64,000 nt of DNA, taken from assembly GCA_018136815.1 (NCBI GenBank), contig CM030931.1, forward strand, positions 9,048,389 to 9,112,388, read 5' to 3'. Origin of the DNA: Isochrysis galbana (lineage: Eukaryota > Haptophyta > Isochrysidales > Isochrysidaceae). The notes beneath the pieces were generated by a model. That model made no database searches. It was given only the letters and a program-made list of their open reading frames with translations, and was not told where the DNA came from. Positions 33,099 through 45,085 of this stretch are shown here, one piece after another. Each line of letters opens with the position of its first letter. Position 1 is the stretch's first letter. A program made the translations under genes and the position numbers.

Positions 33099-34574
33099 AT
33101 GCAGCGCATCTCCCGCGCGCTTGCGCTGGTCTCGCTGGCATGCGACGCTACTGTCGCCCAGCTTCCTCGTCCGTTTGTCGCAGCCGGTTGCCAGAAGTGG
33201 TGCGGCACCACAAGATCGCTCCAGAGCGACTGCAACCTCAGCGACTGTGCCGGGTGCTCTGAGTGCGATAGCATTGATTCTCCTCGGTGCCACTCGCCCA
33301 TCGCCGGCGATTTCTTGAACCAGCGGTGCCTACCGTGGTGCAACCTGCATTGGGGTGTAGAGTCGCCTGATTGCGGACGTTGCGCCTGTCGCAGCTGCTC
33401 GCAGTGCGCAGGCTGGGTTGATCCGGCTACCCTGGTCTGCAAGCCAAAGATCAAAGGCGACAGCTCGAAGAAGGAGTGTAAGCGAAGTCAGTGTGAAGAT
33501 TGGCGCGCTTATGAAGACTGCCAGCTTTGCCGATGCCAGATGTGCGACTTCTGCTCGAAATACGCGCCAGGAGAGTTGGACAGCAGTCGCTCTATCATCA
33601 CTCCGATGCCGCCTCCGCCGCCCAGCACGCCTCCGCCGCCATCGCCGAAGCCGCTTCCTCCTCCGCCGCCGAAACCACCACCACCGCCGCCACCACCACC
33701 CGCTCCGGAATGCGTGCGCGGGCTCGAGCCCATCGCAGGGATAGGAAGCTGTTCAACATTGCAATTGGAGCGTGAATGCTCGCGGTCGTATACCGTCGTC
33801 ACTCCGGTACCACTGCCTTGCATGTGGAACGGTGAGCGATGCGTGGTATGGCATTGCCCTAGCCCACCGCCATCACCAGCAATGCCATCACCCCCGCTAT
33901 TGCCACCGCCACCGCCGGCGCCTTCTCCTTCGCCGTTTCCCCCGCCCTTTCCGCCTGCGCTCTCAATCATTCACTTACGTTGTTATGTGGCTCGCTATCC
34001 TGATCTATTTGTGGCTTATTGTCGGAGCACCTTTGACTTGTGCAATTGGGCCGAGATCCAGCGCCATTTTGATACTGCGGGAAGAAAGGAGGGCCGAACG
34101 GCGGAGTGCAAGGGGGAGCGATCGCTACCGCTCGTTCAGCAAATTGAAGTAAGTCGGCCGCCCCCGGTGCCTCTGCGATTGGGGTTTGTGCCGCAGTCAT
34201 CTCCTTTGTTGAGTCTCCTTCCGGAGGTCCTTTGGATCGTGTCCGCTATTGTCATTGTGATATTAGCAATCTGCTGCGTCGTCATATGCTGCTCGTACTG
34301 CGCTAGTGCCAAGGCAATAGAGAGTGCCGACTCTGACGAGAGCAGCGACGACGACGACGAATACGACGATGATGAGTACGAGGAGGAAGTCGAGGCGCCT
34401 CCTGCTCGGAAAGTTCGCAATGCTCATTCATCAAGCGGCGTATCACATATTGATGGTGCCGCCAGCCATTCTAGAATGAGCGGCGGGCGCTCCACGGCGG
34501 CCTTTCGCACCTCTTCACCGCGGCGCATCAACCCGGTGTTCACTCTGGACGACGACGACAACACATACATTTGA
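33099..34574 (+). CDS. Cys-rich, Pro-rich type I membrane protein
   Basis: 491 aa from ATG 33099; the upstream extension is the pyrimidine tract and was excluded. The N-terminus MQRISRALALVSLACDATVA reads as a signal peptide. Three Cys-rich repeats follow (about 30-165) with the pattern C-x2-W/Q-C ... C-x2-C-x-C-x2-C-x2-C, e.g. CLPWCNLHWGVESPDCGRC. Two proline tracts with PPPPPP/SPSP runs surround a Cys-containing loop. A segment RCYVARYPDLFVAYC ... GRKEGRTAEC (about 293-338) matches a YPDL-x(n)-GRKEGR module I associate with haptophyte secreted proteins. A membrane span VLWIVSAIVIVILAICCVVI (about 378-400) precedes an acidic Asp/Glu cytoplasmic tail. Likely cell-surface or scale/wall-associated; function unknown. 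Confidence 0.75.
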   Translation: MQRISRALALVSLACDATVAQLPRPFVAAGCQKWCGTTRSLQSDCNLSDCAGCSECDSIDSPRCHSPIAGDFLNQRCLPWCNLHWGVESPDCGRCACRSCSQCAGWVDPATLVCKPKIKGDSSKKECKRSQCEDWRAYEDCQLCRCQMCDFCSKYAPGELDSSRSIITPMPPPPPSTPPPPSPKPLPPPPPKPPPPPPPPPAPECVRGLEPIAGIGSCSTLQLERECSRSYTVVTPVPLPCMWNGERCVVWHCPSPPPSPAMPSPPLLPPPPPAPSPSPFPPPFPPALSIIHLRCYVARYPDLFVAYCRSTFDLCNWAEIQRHFDTAGRKEGRTAECKGERSLPLVQQIEVSRPPPVPLRLGFVPQSSPLLSLLPEVLWIVSAIVIVILAICCVVICCSYCASAKAIESADSDESSDDDDEYDDDEYEEEVEAPPARKVRNAHSSSGVSHIDGAASHSRMSGGRSTAAFRTSSPRRINPVFTLDDDDNTYI

Positions 34575-35993
34575 CGATGCCCATAGTCCACCGGGTTCTT
34601 AGGACGGGGTGTTATGGATGCTCCATCTTGAGGTATAATATCCCTTTCTGGGGTATTATAGTATTGCTCCCTGCGTGCCCCGCGCGTCGGACTACGGTTG
34701 CCCCCCCCGCGCAGCCCCTTCGAACGTTTCTTTGTCTCTTCTGCACGTGTTCGTTGCGCGCGCTCTGCTCTGTTACTGTTAGTGTCGGCTCAACCACCTC
34801 TATGGAGGGAAGCGGGAGGAGCGGCCTGGGCGAGCGCGACGAGGGAGCGGATATGAGTGCAAGCTGGTGGCGAGGGAGTGGCTGAGAAAGAAGCTGTAGG
34901 TTACTGTAGGCCCAGATAGAAATAGCAGCATAATTGTATATTTGAATAGATTTAGATTTGTCAGATAAAAAAAATCTCTTAGATTTTTCAGATCTAAATA
35001 GTTCGACACATTTTTACATATTTTTTTGCATATTTGGGTAGCGACGTGGAGCCGGGGGGAGGGGAGCCCCCCCCTGCTTGGTATTGAACCCTCCAAAGTG
35101 CGGGTGCTCCTATATAAGTTTTAGTTGTTATCCCAGCAATAGGGCAGGGGTTAAAAAAAACGGACCTCCGGTTGCACCTTCTCTACGGACGAAGGTATCG
35201 GGGACGGAAGAAGAGAAGAAAAGGCAGAAAATTCTATGAAATAGAAATAGGGGCTGCGGGTGGAGGGCTGCACAGGGAAGGGGGTAAATAATGGATGGCA
35301 AGCCATTCGGATAGAGCTATGATGGAGCGCACAGGGCGATAGTGGACCGTTGGCCGTTGGGCGAGAGAAAGAAGCGGGTAAGGGGCCATTCCGCGAGGAG
35401 AAACCGCAGGGCGGGGTGGGGTGGGGGATATCTTGGTGGTTTTACGACGGGTGCACGAGGCTCTCTGGATGGGCAACCTCCCCGGGTTCCGAAACCGGCA
35501 GTCGAGCATTCTGCATTCCCTCCCCTACTCACAACAGGAAAGGCGCGAGAGAACATAGAGCTAGAGCAAGGCGGTGTCAAATGTTGTAGTGCCGCTACAG
35601 GCTGCCGTGGCAGTGCGGTGTTAGAGCCCTGAATCTTCAGACCTTTTGCTCTTGTACCAACCCGCAGGCCACAACAGAGGTGATCGCTCTAACACACAGG
35701 GCACGAAGAAACTATCACACCCGTTTAAGTCTTCCCTTGCGTGATTGATCAGATGGACAACCCTATGAAAGGCTAAGGTTGCGACACCCTCTGGGAAGCT
35801 GAAGGGGTGGCCAAGCGAATGCCAACTTCCAGCATGTGCACGATGCCTTAGAGCAACGTCCCGGTCTCACTCGCAAGTGATCCCGATGCGCCCACGGGCA
35901 ACCGCGAACCGAATGAAATACCGCCAGCATGATTCCTTCTCAGCCGACGACGACGATGGTTCTCGAACAACTATAAAGCCCGGCCGCACGCGA
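34575..35993. other. Intergenic, AT-rich patch and no gene
   Basis: Contains the CATATTTGGGTAG-type block (about 34,985-35,040), a G-rich stretch near 35,055, and CTGAATCTTCAG (about 35,628), the reverse of the TTGAAGATTC motif. No convincing ORF. Confidence 0.5.
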
Positions 35994-38811
35994 TCACTCA
36001 AGGCACTCTCTAATTGTGCCGATGGCCTTGGTCTTCCCCTCGGTGAAAAGCACCTTTGTTCCAGGTTGGATATACTCCGGCCGGTACATGAACTCAAATG
36101 TGACACGTGCGCGCACACCTGTACGTAATACGTCCTTGTCCATTTCGGCGATGCGCACACACTGCCGCACATTCCGCGCGTACAAAATAGGCTGGTAGTT
36201 GACCTGCAGCAAGAGCAGCATTGGTTCAAAATGGTGGACTAAGGTTCAAAATGGTGGACAGAAAGCATTGTAGATGCGAGCCACAAGCGGAAGCAAGGTG
36301 GGCATCCTGCGCCTCCCTGCTATGCGTGCGCTCCTGCGCCTCCTTGCATACATGTGTGCACTCATGGCATGACGTTGTGCCACACCTTCATTGTTGTCTG
36401 AGAGTGCAAGACAAGCACATCACAACTAAACGAACGCGTCGCGGTTGGGCTCGTCGATGGGTCAACGAGCACCATTCCTTTGCGCACACCAAAAGATTTC
36501 AGATGCTCCTTTGTGCGCGAGCGAACGACGAAGGCGCCGGTTTGGCCGGGGAGCAAAGTCGGTACGCCATTGCGCATGTGGTGTATGGATTTTACCGTCA
36601 CCGCATTGAACCTGCCAGGATGGGCGCGACTTCATCGGTGAAACCAGTGGACAGGTAAGCATGCCCCGTCCTCTCTAAAGAAAGAAAGTGATCTCGTGTC
36701 CAAGACAGCTTAAAAGGAATTGAGGGCCGGGCGCCGTTTGCATCAGTGGGCGTGAGTTGATGGGGGCAAACATGGCAATGCGCACCGCCCATGCGAATTT
36801 GGTCCCAGCGCGAGCTCGCTGCCCACGGAGACCACTCCCTTGAGTAGAGTGCCAGCAACGACGAGACCGACTCCAGGAACGTTGAAGAATTGATCAATCA
36901 AAAATTCGGGAGGGTGGTCGGTCTGTCAGCGGAGGACCATCGGGATGAGTGGTAGACACTAGTCACAGGCGCACGAGGGGACAATGCGGAAATATAAGCG
37001 ACGTCCAGAAGCGGCGGCAGGCACGAGTGAATTGCGCACAATCCTAGCGCGCATAAGTGTTGCCTGGTGCGCATCGCACTAGGGCGCCGTTTCTCACCTC
37101 GTTGGCCCACGCTCGCCGTCCAGGCATCAGATTGAAGAACTGCCGAAGCAGTGGCACTCCGGTACCATCCACAGACGAGATACTGAAGATGGGCGTTAGC
37201 GATGATCGACCAAAAGAGCGGACGCTGAGCATCAGATCGTCGACATTGCGCACCTGAATGTGTCGGCCGCTGGCGCTAAATCACACGGACCGCGCCCCAC
37301 TGCACCGCTACGACCAAGAGCCATGCCAAGAGGGAGTGGGGAACAGTGCAATCCCACCGCGAAGGGATGCTTTTTGGCGCCGGGCAGCTTGAGCATCTTG
37401 TTGAGCTGTGTGAGGCTCTCTTTGAGCACGCCTTCTGGGCAGAGGTCCACCTTGGTCACAACGACAAACAGCGGGACGTTGAGAGCGATCGCCTGAATCG
37501 ATCATTATCGGGTTGAGCGAGAATGAGCGATGACCTCTGCTCAGCGGCGCCATTGCGGAGGAAGCAGAGGAATAGGCGAGCTCTTGCAGTGGGCTAGGCA
37601 ATGCGCGTGGTCCGGTCTTCCACGGCGAGCGCGTACCATCCCCACATGTTCTTTGGTCATTCTTGTGATGCCATGGTTGGCTCCCACGACGACCATCACG
37701 TAGTCGGGCTCGTGGGCGGTCAGACCGTAAACGGTGGTACGCAGGTAACGCTCATGGCCCGCGAGGTCGATAAAGGAGACCACCTAGCACCACAAGGTTG
37801 GGCGCAGTGGTGGCAAAGTGTGAGATAAGCGCATGCGGCAAGACTCGACGCGCTTCAACACTGTGCGCCGCTGCCTGCACCCACACACATGGCGCCCCGT
37901 AGGCCCATCGATGTAGGCGAACCGTGCACGGCCTTCTCGCAGGGCGGGCACCACAAGTCCAGTGTGCACATGTTGGGCACGGCCTTCGCGCGTCTCGCCG
38001 GCACCTTGGCGATCTGCGCCGCCTCGCCGGCCACTGACTTTTGGTGCTTGTCGGTGGCGAGGCATTCCCCTTTGGAGCTGAGCCGCATGTGCTGATCCTC
38101 GGCGATCGAGGATGTGCGACCCGTCTCGGCCTCATGCTTGTGGCGGAGCACACGGCTCCGCGCGAGCCCACGGCCATCATCAAGAAAATTGACCGGGCCG
38201 GTGAGTACGCCGACCAGCGTGCTCTTGCCTGCATCCACGTTGCCCACGACAGCAACGCGCAGGTCCAGGTGGTGCCCCTGCGCAGGCAACTTGCGCACCA
38301 TACAATACATGGTGCGCAGCAGCACATCTTTCTCCACCTTTTCGCTACTATGCACAACGGTGCAGTCGCACGCGACGGTTTCAGCTACCTGCCTTAGTCG
38401 GTCGGCGAAGGCGTCGAGATCATCCGACGGAGCTGGACCCAGCGTGACTAGGCTCTCACCATCCTGGTCGGCCGCCTCGCGCACCCGGTTCTCCCATGGC
38501 TCCTCGTCCCCATGAAGGCTGAGTGTCTGGTTAAAGAGCGCCACCATCCCTTGGCTCACCGCAGCGCCAGTGCCAACTGAGCTGACTTCGACGCAAGCCG
38601 GGGGCGGCGCGGCGTCCCCACACGGCTCAGCCGACTCTAGGGCCTCCCTAGACCCTTCCCAAGGGCGCTCTCTCCCCTCCCTGGGCTGAAGCTCTCCGCT
38701 CTCTCCCATTGGAGAAGGAGAAGAGGAGAAGTGGTGAGGGGGCTTAGACGGGGCGAGCGGAGCGAGAGGGGGAGGCGGCGCGTCGTGACGGAGCGCGGCG
38801 GAGGAGGCCAT
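35994..38811 (-). CDS. GTPBP1: GTPBP1/GTPBP2-type elongation-factor-like GTPase
   Basis: Seven exons: complement(35994..36203, 36386..36611, 36786..36922, 37098..37253, 37358..37492, 37637..37783, ~37930..38811), about 630 aa; introns are GT-AG and almost all phase 0. The 3' limit of exon 1 is the least certain. G1 is [11 protein letters not shown] (about 187-197), then [17 protein letters not shown]3 [29 protein letters not shown]4 VVVTKVDLC, and the domain 2-3 parts [36 protein letters not shown] and [14 protein letters not shown] near the C-terminus. In animals these GTPases act in ribosome rescue and RNA turnover. Residues 1-180 are low-complexity Pro/Ser then a conserved helical part. 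ATG chosen because a CCCT/CT repeat lies just upstream. Confidence 0.93.
36222..36262 (+). repeat. Tandem duplication inside a GTPBP1 intron
   Basis: GGTTCAAAATGGTGGAC is present twice head-to-tail in the last intron. Confidence 0.8.
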
Positions 38812-38837
38812 CTTTCCCTCGTCAACCCCTAATCTGT

Positions 38838-38897
38838 CTCTCCCTCCCTCCCTCCCTCCCTCCCTCCCTCCCTCCCTCCCCTCTCTCTCTCTCTGTC

Positions 38898-38941
<44 letters not shown>
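38838..38941. repeat. CCCT then CT microsatellite upstream of GTPBP1
   Basis: About ten CCCT units followed by (CT)n on the + strand; purine in the sense of the gene, about 25 nt upstream of the ATG. Confidence 0.9.
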
Positions 38942-38944
<3 letters not shown>

Positions 38945-38945
<1 letters not shown>

Positions 38946-40855
38946 GGGGCAGTCATAGGAGTACAGAATAAAAAGGGGTCAAAATTTCTCGTACTCCTAC
39001 CACGTCTTGACCAAGTTCTCAACGAATGCCAAGCAGCTGCCAGGCTGAGAGGCCCACCCCCCCGCAGCGGGTCTTCCATGTAACACCGAGAACTTTTCTT
39101 ATATCAGGTACGTCCAAACTGCGGCCATCCTCCTCCTGTAGCGAGCCGCGTACGATTGATTGCGCGCCTCCTCTCGTCGCGCGGACAACATCAGCAAGGC
39201 TATCGATCTATGTGGATGGAAGCCTAAATGGGAAACATATTTATCGTAAAGTACTTGGCCGGAAGCCAAATACGTATCTATATATCTATATGCCGAGATT
39301 TTATACAATTATCACGGGCTGGGGGACAGAGCCCCCCACGAGGTATCTGAGTACAGGTACAGGCCCCTGCCGGTACATATCTTAAGATTCGTTGCGTATT
39401 AGTACGGAGTGTGGATCCAGATTCTTGCTTCTTGTGACACTGCGCTCACTGTGATCACTGGGATCTTGAGTTCATACTTCTAGTGTAAAGATACCGCGAT
39501 GGGGCGGGCGAGAGAACGGGTGGCCGGTCGGACTTGGCCCGAGCCGACCGACGGGGCTAGGGCTAGGTAGGGGGGTCGCGGATGTCGATGTCAGAGCAAG
39601 GCTGCTCTCACTCTTGGAGATTGCCTGCGAGGGCGCGCCGGCAGCTAGCGCGGAAGCGCGGAACGCGCGGTTCTTGTTCTTGCGGGGAGCTCATGGATGG
39701 AGCTTTCTTTCCTCGGGACTCGGGACTCATGTTGGTGTTGGAAGTGACTACGGGCATTGATTTCATTGATTGCGAACGACGCACGGAGGGCGCGGAAGTG
39801 CGAAAATAGGCTTGTGGCTTGTGGGGGGTTGTGGTAGGCGGCTGGGGATGGCTCAGTCAGGCGCGTGCTTGACTTGTATTGACTCGTTGCCTCGGGGTAT
39901 AGACTCGGAAACTCGGGGGGGCTCGCTGGGGAACGCGGAGGGACTCGACGAAGTGGAAACAAAAACACTCACGAGAAACCCAAAAACCAACGACCTTGAT
40001 TGACCTTGGGCTCAGAAAACTAACGTAAACCTGGCGGGGCCCGGGGCCCCCCATTAGGATGGATCGTCGAAAACGGGCATGCACCGCGCCCGGTCTCGAT
40101 TTGAAGTTGAGCTCTTTAAGCCCTTTCCGACTTTAGCGTCTTTCGAAAGAGTCTTTCGTCTTTCGTCATTATTTGTTATTTGGTTACGTTTTGGTTTTGG
40201 TGTGAGGGCTAGGGGGAGGGGTCTGTCTGGGTCACCGGATAGTATCCGCCGGATATATGCTAGTTACTAGTTTGGTGTATTGGGAACCTTCTACCAAAAA
40301 AATCCTCAAATTTCCTCAACCGTGAGATGGTCATTTTTCACCCCTAATAAAAACCCTGTTTGACCGCCCTATCACTGGTTTTCCGGAGTTTCTACAGGGT
40401 CGATTCCGATTCTGATTTCGGACTCGCGCGTGCGACAGTAGGCGACCTTGACAAGACCTTGAGCCGGTGGTGGGCGATGAGCGATGAGGTATCACCTCTC
40501 ATCAACGAGCCCACCTCCGGCTCCATTCCTTGCTGTGGTCTGTGGTCGTCTGGCAGGCCCACGAAGTACCAGTTGCCAGGAAATGGAATTGGGCGCGCGC
40601 CAGGAATTGGCTACGCGCCGAGTACTAGCTAAGCTAATACTTAAAGTTTTTTAGGATATGGGAGGGAGCTAGAGAAGGAGAAGGAAGGAGAAGAGTCGCA
40701 GAAGGATCGGTCGCCGTGTGCTCATCCATAAATAGGCATCAGTTTAGTCAAGCCTCACTCTCACGCTCCCCGCAATCTTCTCCTTCCTCTTTTCTCTCCT
40801 TTTTCACGTTTTCGCAGAGAATAGAGGGTGATGGAGGAAGCACGCGAGCCAGAAC
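38945..40855. other. Intergenic, repeat fragments and AT-rich patches
   Basis: Divergent interval between GTPBP1 and the prenyltransferase gene. Contains an ATCTATATATCTATATG patch (39,275), a GC-rich hairpin fragment (39,325-39,370) and scattered direct repeats. No supported gene. Confidence 0.5.
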
Positions 40856-40859
40856 CACT

Positions 40860-41345
<486 letters not shown>

Positions 41346-41393
41346 CCTATCTCTCTCTTCTCCCCCTCTTCCCCCCCCCCCCCCCTTCGCGCG

Positions 41394-42704
41394 ATGGTCG
41401 GGTGCTCGCTGCGCCTCGCCGCGCTCTCCCTGCTGACCGTGGGGGCCAGCAGCTTGCATGTGGGTCGTGCGCCCGTGGTCACGTTGCGCCGTGCCCACCC
41501 TCTCGCCTCGGAGAAGCCTCCCAATCTCCGACCCACGCTCGGAGAGGGCAGAGAGTCGCCTCCTCCCCTTCGGCCTCCCACTCTCCCCGAACCTGCCTCG
41601 GCCGTCTACTGCTTCTCTCGGCAACACGCGCGCTGCGCCCGCCCTCTCGCGTCGGAGAAGCCTCCTGATCGGTGGCCCACGACTCTAGGAGAAGCCGCCT
41701 CAACCGTCTACCGCTTCTCTCGGCCGCACACAATACGTGGCACACTGCTCGCCTGTGCGACTGGGGTGGGCAAGGCACTGATCGAGTCCCCTGAGCAGCT
41801 GGCGCTGCTACCCACTCTTCTGCCGCGCGCCATGCTAGGCGTGCTCGCACTCGTCCTCGGAAACCTCTTCATCGTCGGAATCAATCAGATCTACGATGTC
41901 GAGATCGACCTGGTCAACAAGCCCTTCCTGCCCATTGCAGCGGGAGTGATGAGCCCGGCATTCGCATGGGCGGTCGTCTGTGCCTCAGGTGACCTGCACG
42001 CCCGTGCGCAGCAGGCGGGCAGGGGAGTGAGGAAGTTCTAGTGCACGCGTACGCGGTTTCTTCAGCCGCGCTCACTGTCCATCCGCACGGTTCATGCCTC
42101 AGCTGCCGGCGGCGTTGCTCTAGTGAAGATGCTCTTCAGCCCACTCATCTTCAAGCTTTACGTCTTCGGTCTGTCGATTGGCGCCCTCTATTCAGTACCG
42201 CCCTTCCACCTGAAGCGCTTCCCGCTGCTAGCGGGGCTCATCATTGCATGCTGCCGCGGTTTCCTCCTCAACTTTGGGGTGTACTACGCCACACGTGAGG
42301 CCTTGGGGCAAGCCTTCCGCTGGAGCCCGCAGGTAGCCTTCCTAGCTCGCTTCATGACCATCTACGGCGTCGTGATCGCGGCCACGAAGGACCTACCAGA
42401 CGTCGATGGCGATCGTAAGGGCGGCATCGAGACTTTTGCTACCAAGCTGGGAACCGGCAAAGTGGCTGCGATCGCAAGCAGTGTGCTTGCGCTCAACTAT
42501 GTCGGCGCAATTGCTACCGCAATCGCTGCCGCCCCTGGCGTGTTTCGTACCCTGCCGATGATAATTGGCCATGGGCTTGCGGCCACATGGCTTGGCATCT
42601 CGTGGCGCAAGCTCACTGTCAAGTCAGCCGACTCGATCAAGCAGTTTTATGGCCAGATTTGGAACTTGTTCTACTACGAGTACATCCTCTATCTCGTACT
42701 GTAA
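41394..42704 (+). CDS. HPT: Homogentisate prenyltransferase (tocopherol/plastoquinone pathway)
   Basis: Two exons, 41394..41988 and 42103..42704, phase 1, GT-AG, 398 aa. The membrane enzyme transfers a prenyl group to homogentisate in the plastid. Visible: the two Asp-rich UbiA motifs, NQIYDVEIDLVNKP (about 163-176) and KDLPDVDGDRKGGI (about 293-306), plus YRFSRPHTIRGTLLA, FGLSIGALYSVPPFHLKRFP, GLLLNFGVYYATR-like text and hydrophobic helices between. The N-terminus MVGCSLRLAALSLLTVGASS is signal-like, then a transit region carrying an imperfect duplication of PLASEKPP and of (V/A)YxFSRxH. A homogentisate phytyltransferase and a solanesyltransferase cannot be separated by eye. Upstream is the longest CT tract of the window. 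Confidence 0.93.
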
Positions 42705-44984
42705 GAGCTAGGGGTTGCCCCATACCTCGTCACTGGGGGAGCACAGCTTGCAGTTCCTCTTCTACCATGCTGCCCAGCCTGTTGCCGGCAATGAAGCCTT
42801 CTCGTCTCGGGGGTGCAACTATGTAGCGAGTTCCGCACGGGGCGCTGCTTCATTCTCCGGCAGCGCCTCTCACTCACGCAGACGCCTATGCTCGCACTGC
42901 TTGCTCGTCCTCTTGACCATATTTGTTTGTGCCCTCGGGCGATACTCTTAGCCAACAAAAGTCAACACCCCCGGCTACGAAACCGGCGACAGGGGAAGTG
43001 GCTTGATTTCATTTTCCTTCGTCGTTCACACATATTTGTGCAGTGGATCGATGAAGTGATGGGTTAAGGGAATCCACGAGGGTGGATCTTGCAAGACGAC
43101 CACAAGCGAAGAGCTGGCAAGCATTGTTTGACTCGAATGCTCGATGAATGTCTCTCCCCTTGGCCTGCGGCATACGGGGCAAATCATGATCATGCATTAG
43201 CTACTTCACGAAGATTGTTGTGTAGCTAGATCCTCACACCAATCACTAATCTCGTGATTGGTCGCCATGTTGAGCGGCCTTGACCCCCCCACACGCTCTG
43301 CGACCACGTGTTGTATTCAAGTTCAACCTTTTTGGCGCACAAATATTCCGCCATGAGCACGAGTCTTCTTCTCTGCAGCGTGCCTTTTATGTTTGGCGTG
43401 GTCACGCAAGGCATGGAGATTCTGATTGTCCCTGGGCTCAAAATTTTGTTCGCCGATTTTCGTCTCGAGAATTCGAAAAGAGTTTGAGTTCTTATTTTTG
43501 TTACGGTAATTGTCGAGCCTCGCTTAAGCTTAAGGTAAGAAATGGAGAAGGCAGAAATTGGCCCCTCGCGTTCTGAGCCCCCCCCCCCCTTCTCTCTTCG
43601 ACTCGAAACTCGAGTCACGCGTTCAACTTCCCCCCGTGCCCGCGCGGACTCGAAACTCGAGTCTCGAGTTCGATTCCACGCAGGCGCTACCTAAGACATT
43701 ACACCGTAATACTGATCATACTATTCATAGGCGGCGAGCGAAGCGCACTATCTACATCTATAATATGTTGGCCGGAGGGCACTATTCATATCTTATATCG
43801 TTAGCCGAAATGCACTATTAGGTCCAAATATGAAATATGTTATCATGTTAGATGTTAGATGTTAGCCCAAATCCAAACCTATTTCTATGCTCATATTCAC
43901 ATTCGCACAAGCTCATTTGTTATTTGTTTGCAAGTTTTTATCATTATCAACATATCTACATATTTGTCGCATATTTGGGCACCTATTTGGGGATGCCTTG
44001 CTACTCGTCTCTACATATTTTCTACACATAAAAGCTACATATTTGGATTTGGGTTGGCCAGTCTACATATTTTGGGACTGGGGCCCTAGTAATCAGCGTT
44101 GAGCGCAAGGACTTCAACATGGAAATCTCGGAAGCTCTGTCGCAAGCGGCGACGGAGCTAGATATATGGCATTTAGCGTAACATCCATAATCGACTTATC
44201 ACAAACTAAGACATAAGACCGCCGGGCCCAACTACTTTTATAAGTAAGTAGGGGTCAATGGGGGCCTCGCGCCCCCCTCTCTCCATCGCGGACACCCCCA
44301 GGGGTGGGCCCGTACAATCAACCACAGCCCCTGCCCTTTGGCAGGGGCTGGGCAATCATCACACTGGCCCAGACCCCTAGTGGGCGCGGGCCGTGATTCG
44401 CACTCCCACGCCCTGCGTGGGCCTGCCCTCGAGCTGACCCCCCCCCTTCCCTGGTCGCCAGGCAGACAGATGCCTCTGGGCGGCTCCCATGGCCAGCGAG
44501 GCAAGCGTGGGAGAGCCAGGGGGGGCCAGGGGCTGAGCCCCAGCCTCCACTGCCCCCTGAGTGGCTGCTGGCTGGCCCTCTGGGAGCCCCCAAACAAAGG
44601 ACCTCTGAGAGCAGGCCGTGGCGCGCAGGCAATAAGCGTTCATTTGGCCGCACGCTCCTGTGTAGAAGACTCGGGAGTAAGACTTTGATGGTGCCACGTT
44701 GACCCACTTACAAGGAGGGGCGTCCTGGCATTAAGGCGTTCTGTTGGGCGCACGCTCCTGTGTAGAAGTCAAGGCCCCTTGGAGCGAGCGTGTGGGCCCA
44801 ATGAACGCCTTATTGCCCTCAGGCGGTTGCAGCTGCGAAGGCGCGTCTGCGGATCGGGGAAGGAGCACTAATTGCCAAACCGCCCACCTTCCTGACTACC
44901 CAACTTTTTGTACATCGTTAGTATTATTTTACAACAGAATGCCGTCGTCCACAGCACAGCCCAACAAATGGTTCGGTGGGGTGG
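42705..44984. other. Intergenic, mostly repeat-derived
   Basis: 3' region of the prenyltransferase gene, a tandem of about 40-bp GCACTAT-containing imperfect repeats (43,725-43,820), an AT-rich CATATTTGGGCAC block (43,960-44,070), repeat B copy 2 and a duplicated GCACGCTCCTGTGTAGAAG sequence (about 44,649 and 44,749). Confidence 0.55.
44232..44640 (+). repeat. Repeat family B, copy 2
   Basis: High-identity inverted copy of 10,250-10,690, from the TAGGGGTCAATGGGGGCCTC end through the CTGAGCCCCAGCC hairpin. Confidence 0.8.
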
Positions 44985-45075
44985 GCAGATGGGCAGGTGT
45001 GTCGCAACAACATTGGCCCTGAGGGGATGAAGGCCTTTGCCGAGGCCCTATCCAAGGGGGCCTTGAACAATCTCG
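44985..45075 (+). pseudogene. Leucine-rich-repeat gene remnant
   Basis: Encodes NNIGPEGMKAFAEALSKGAL followed by NNLE, a ribonuclease-inhibitor-type LRR unit, preceded by CRN. It breaks off where the AT-richer ORF cluster begins. Confidence 0.6.
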
Positions 45076-45085
45076 AACGAACATC

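Noticed and set aside
35867..36229. 120-aa frame near the GTPBP1 last exon
   Set aside because: Overlaps the conserved C-terminal exon in the wrong frame.
43593..43685. tRNA-like GTTCGATTCC sequence
   Set aside because: No matching T-stem, anticodon arm or acceptor stem could be folded around it.
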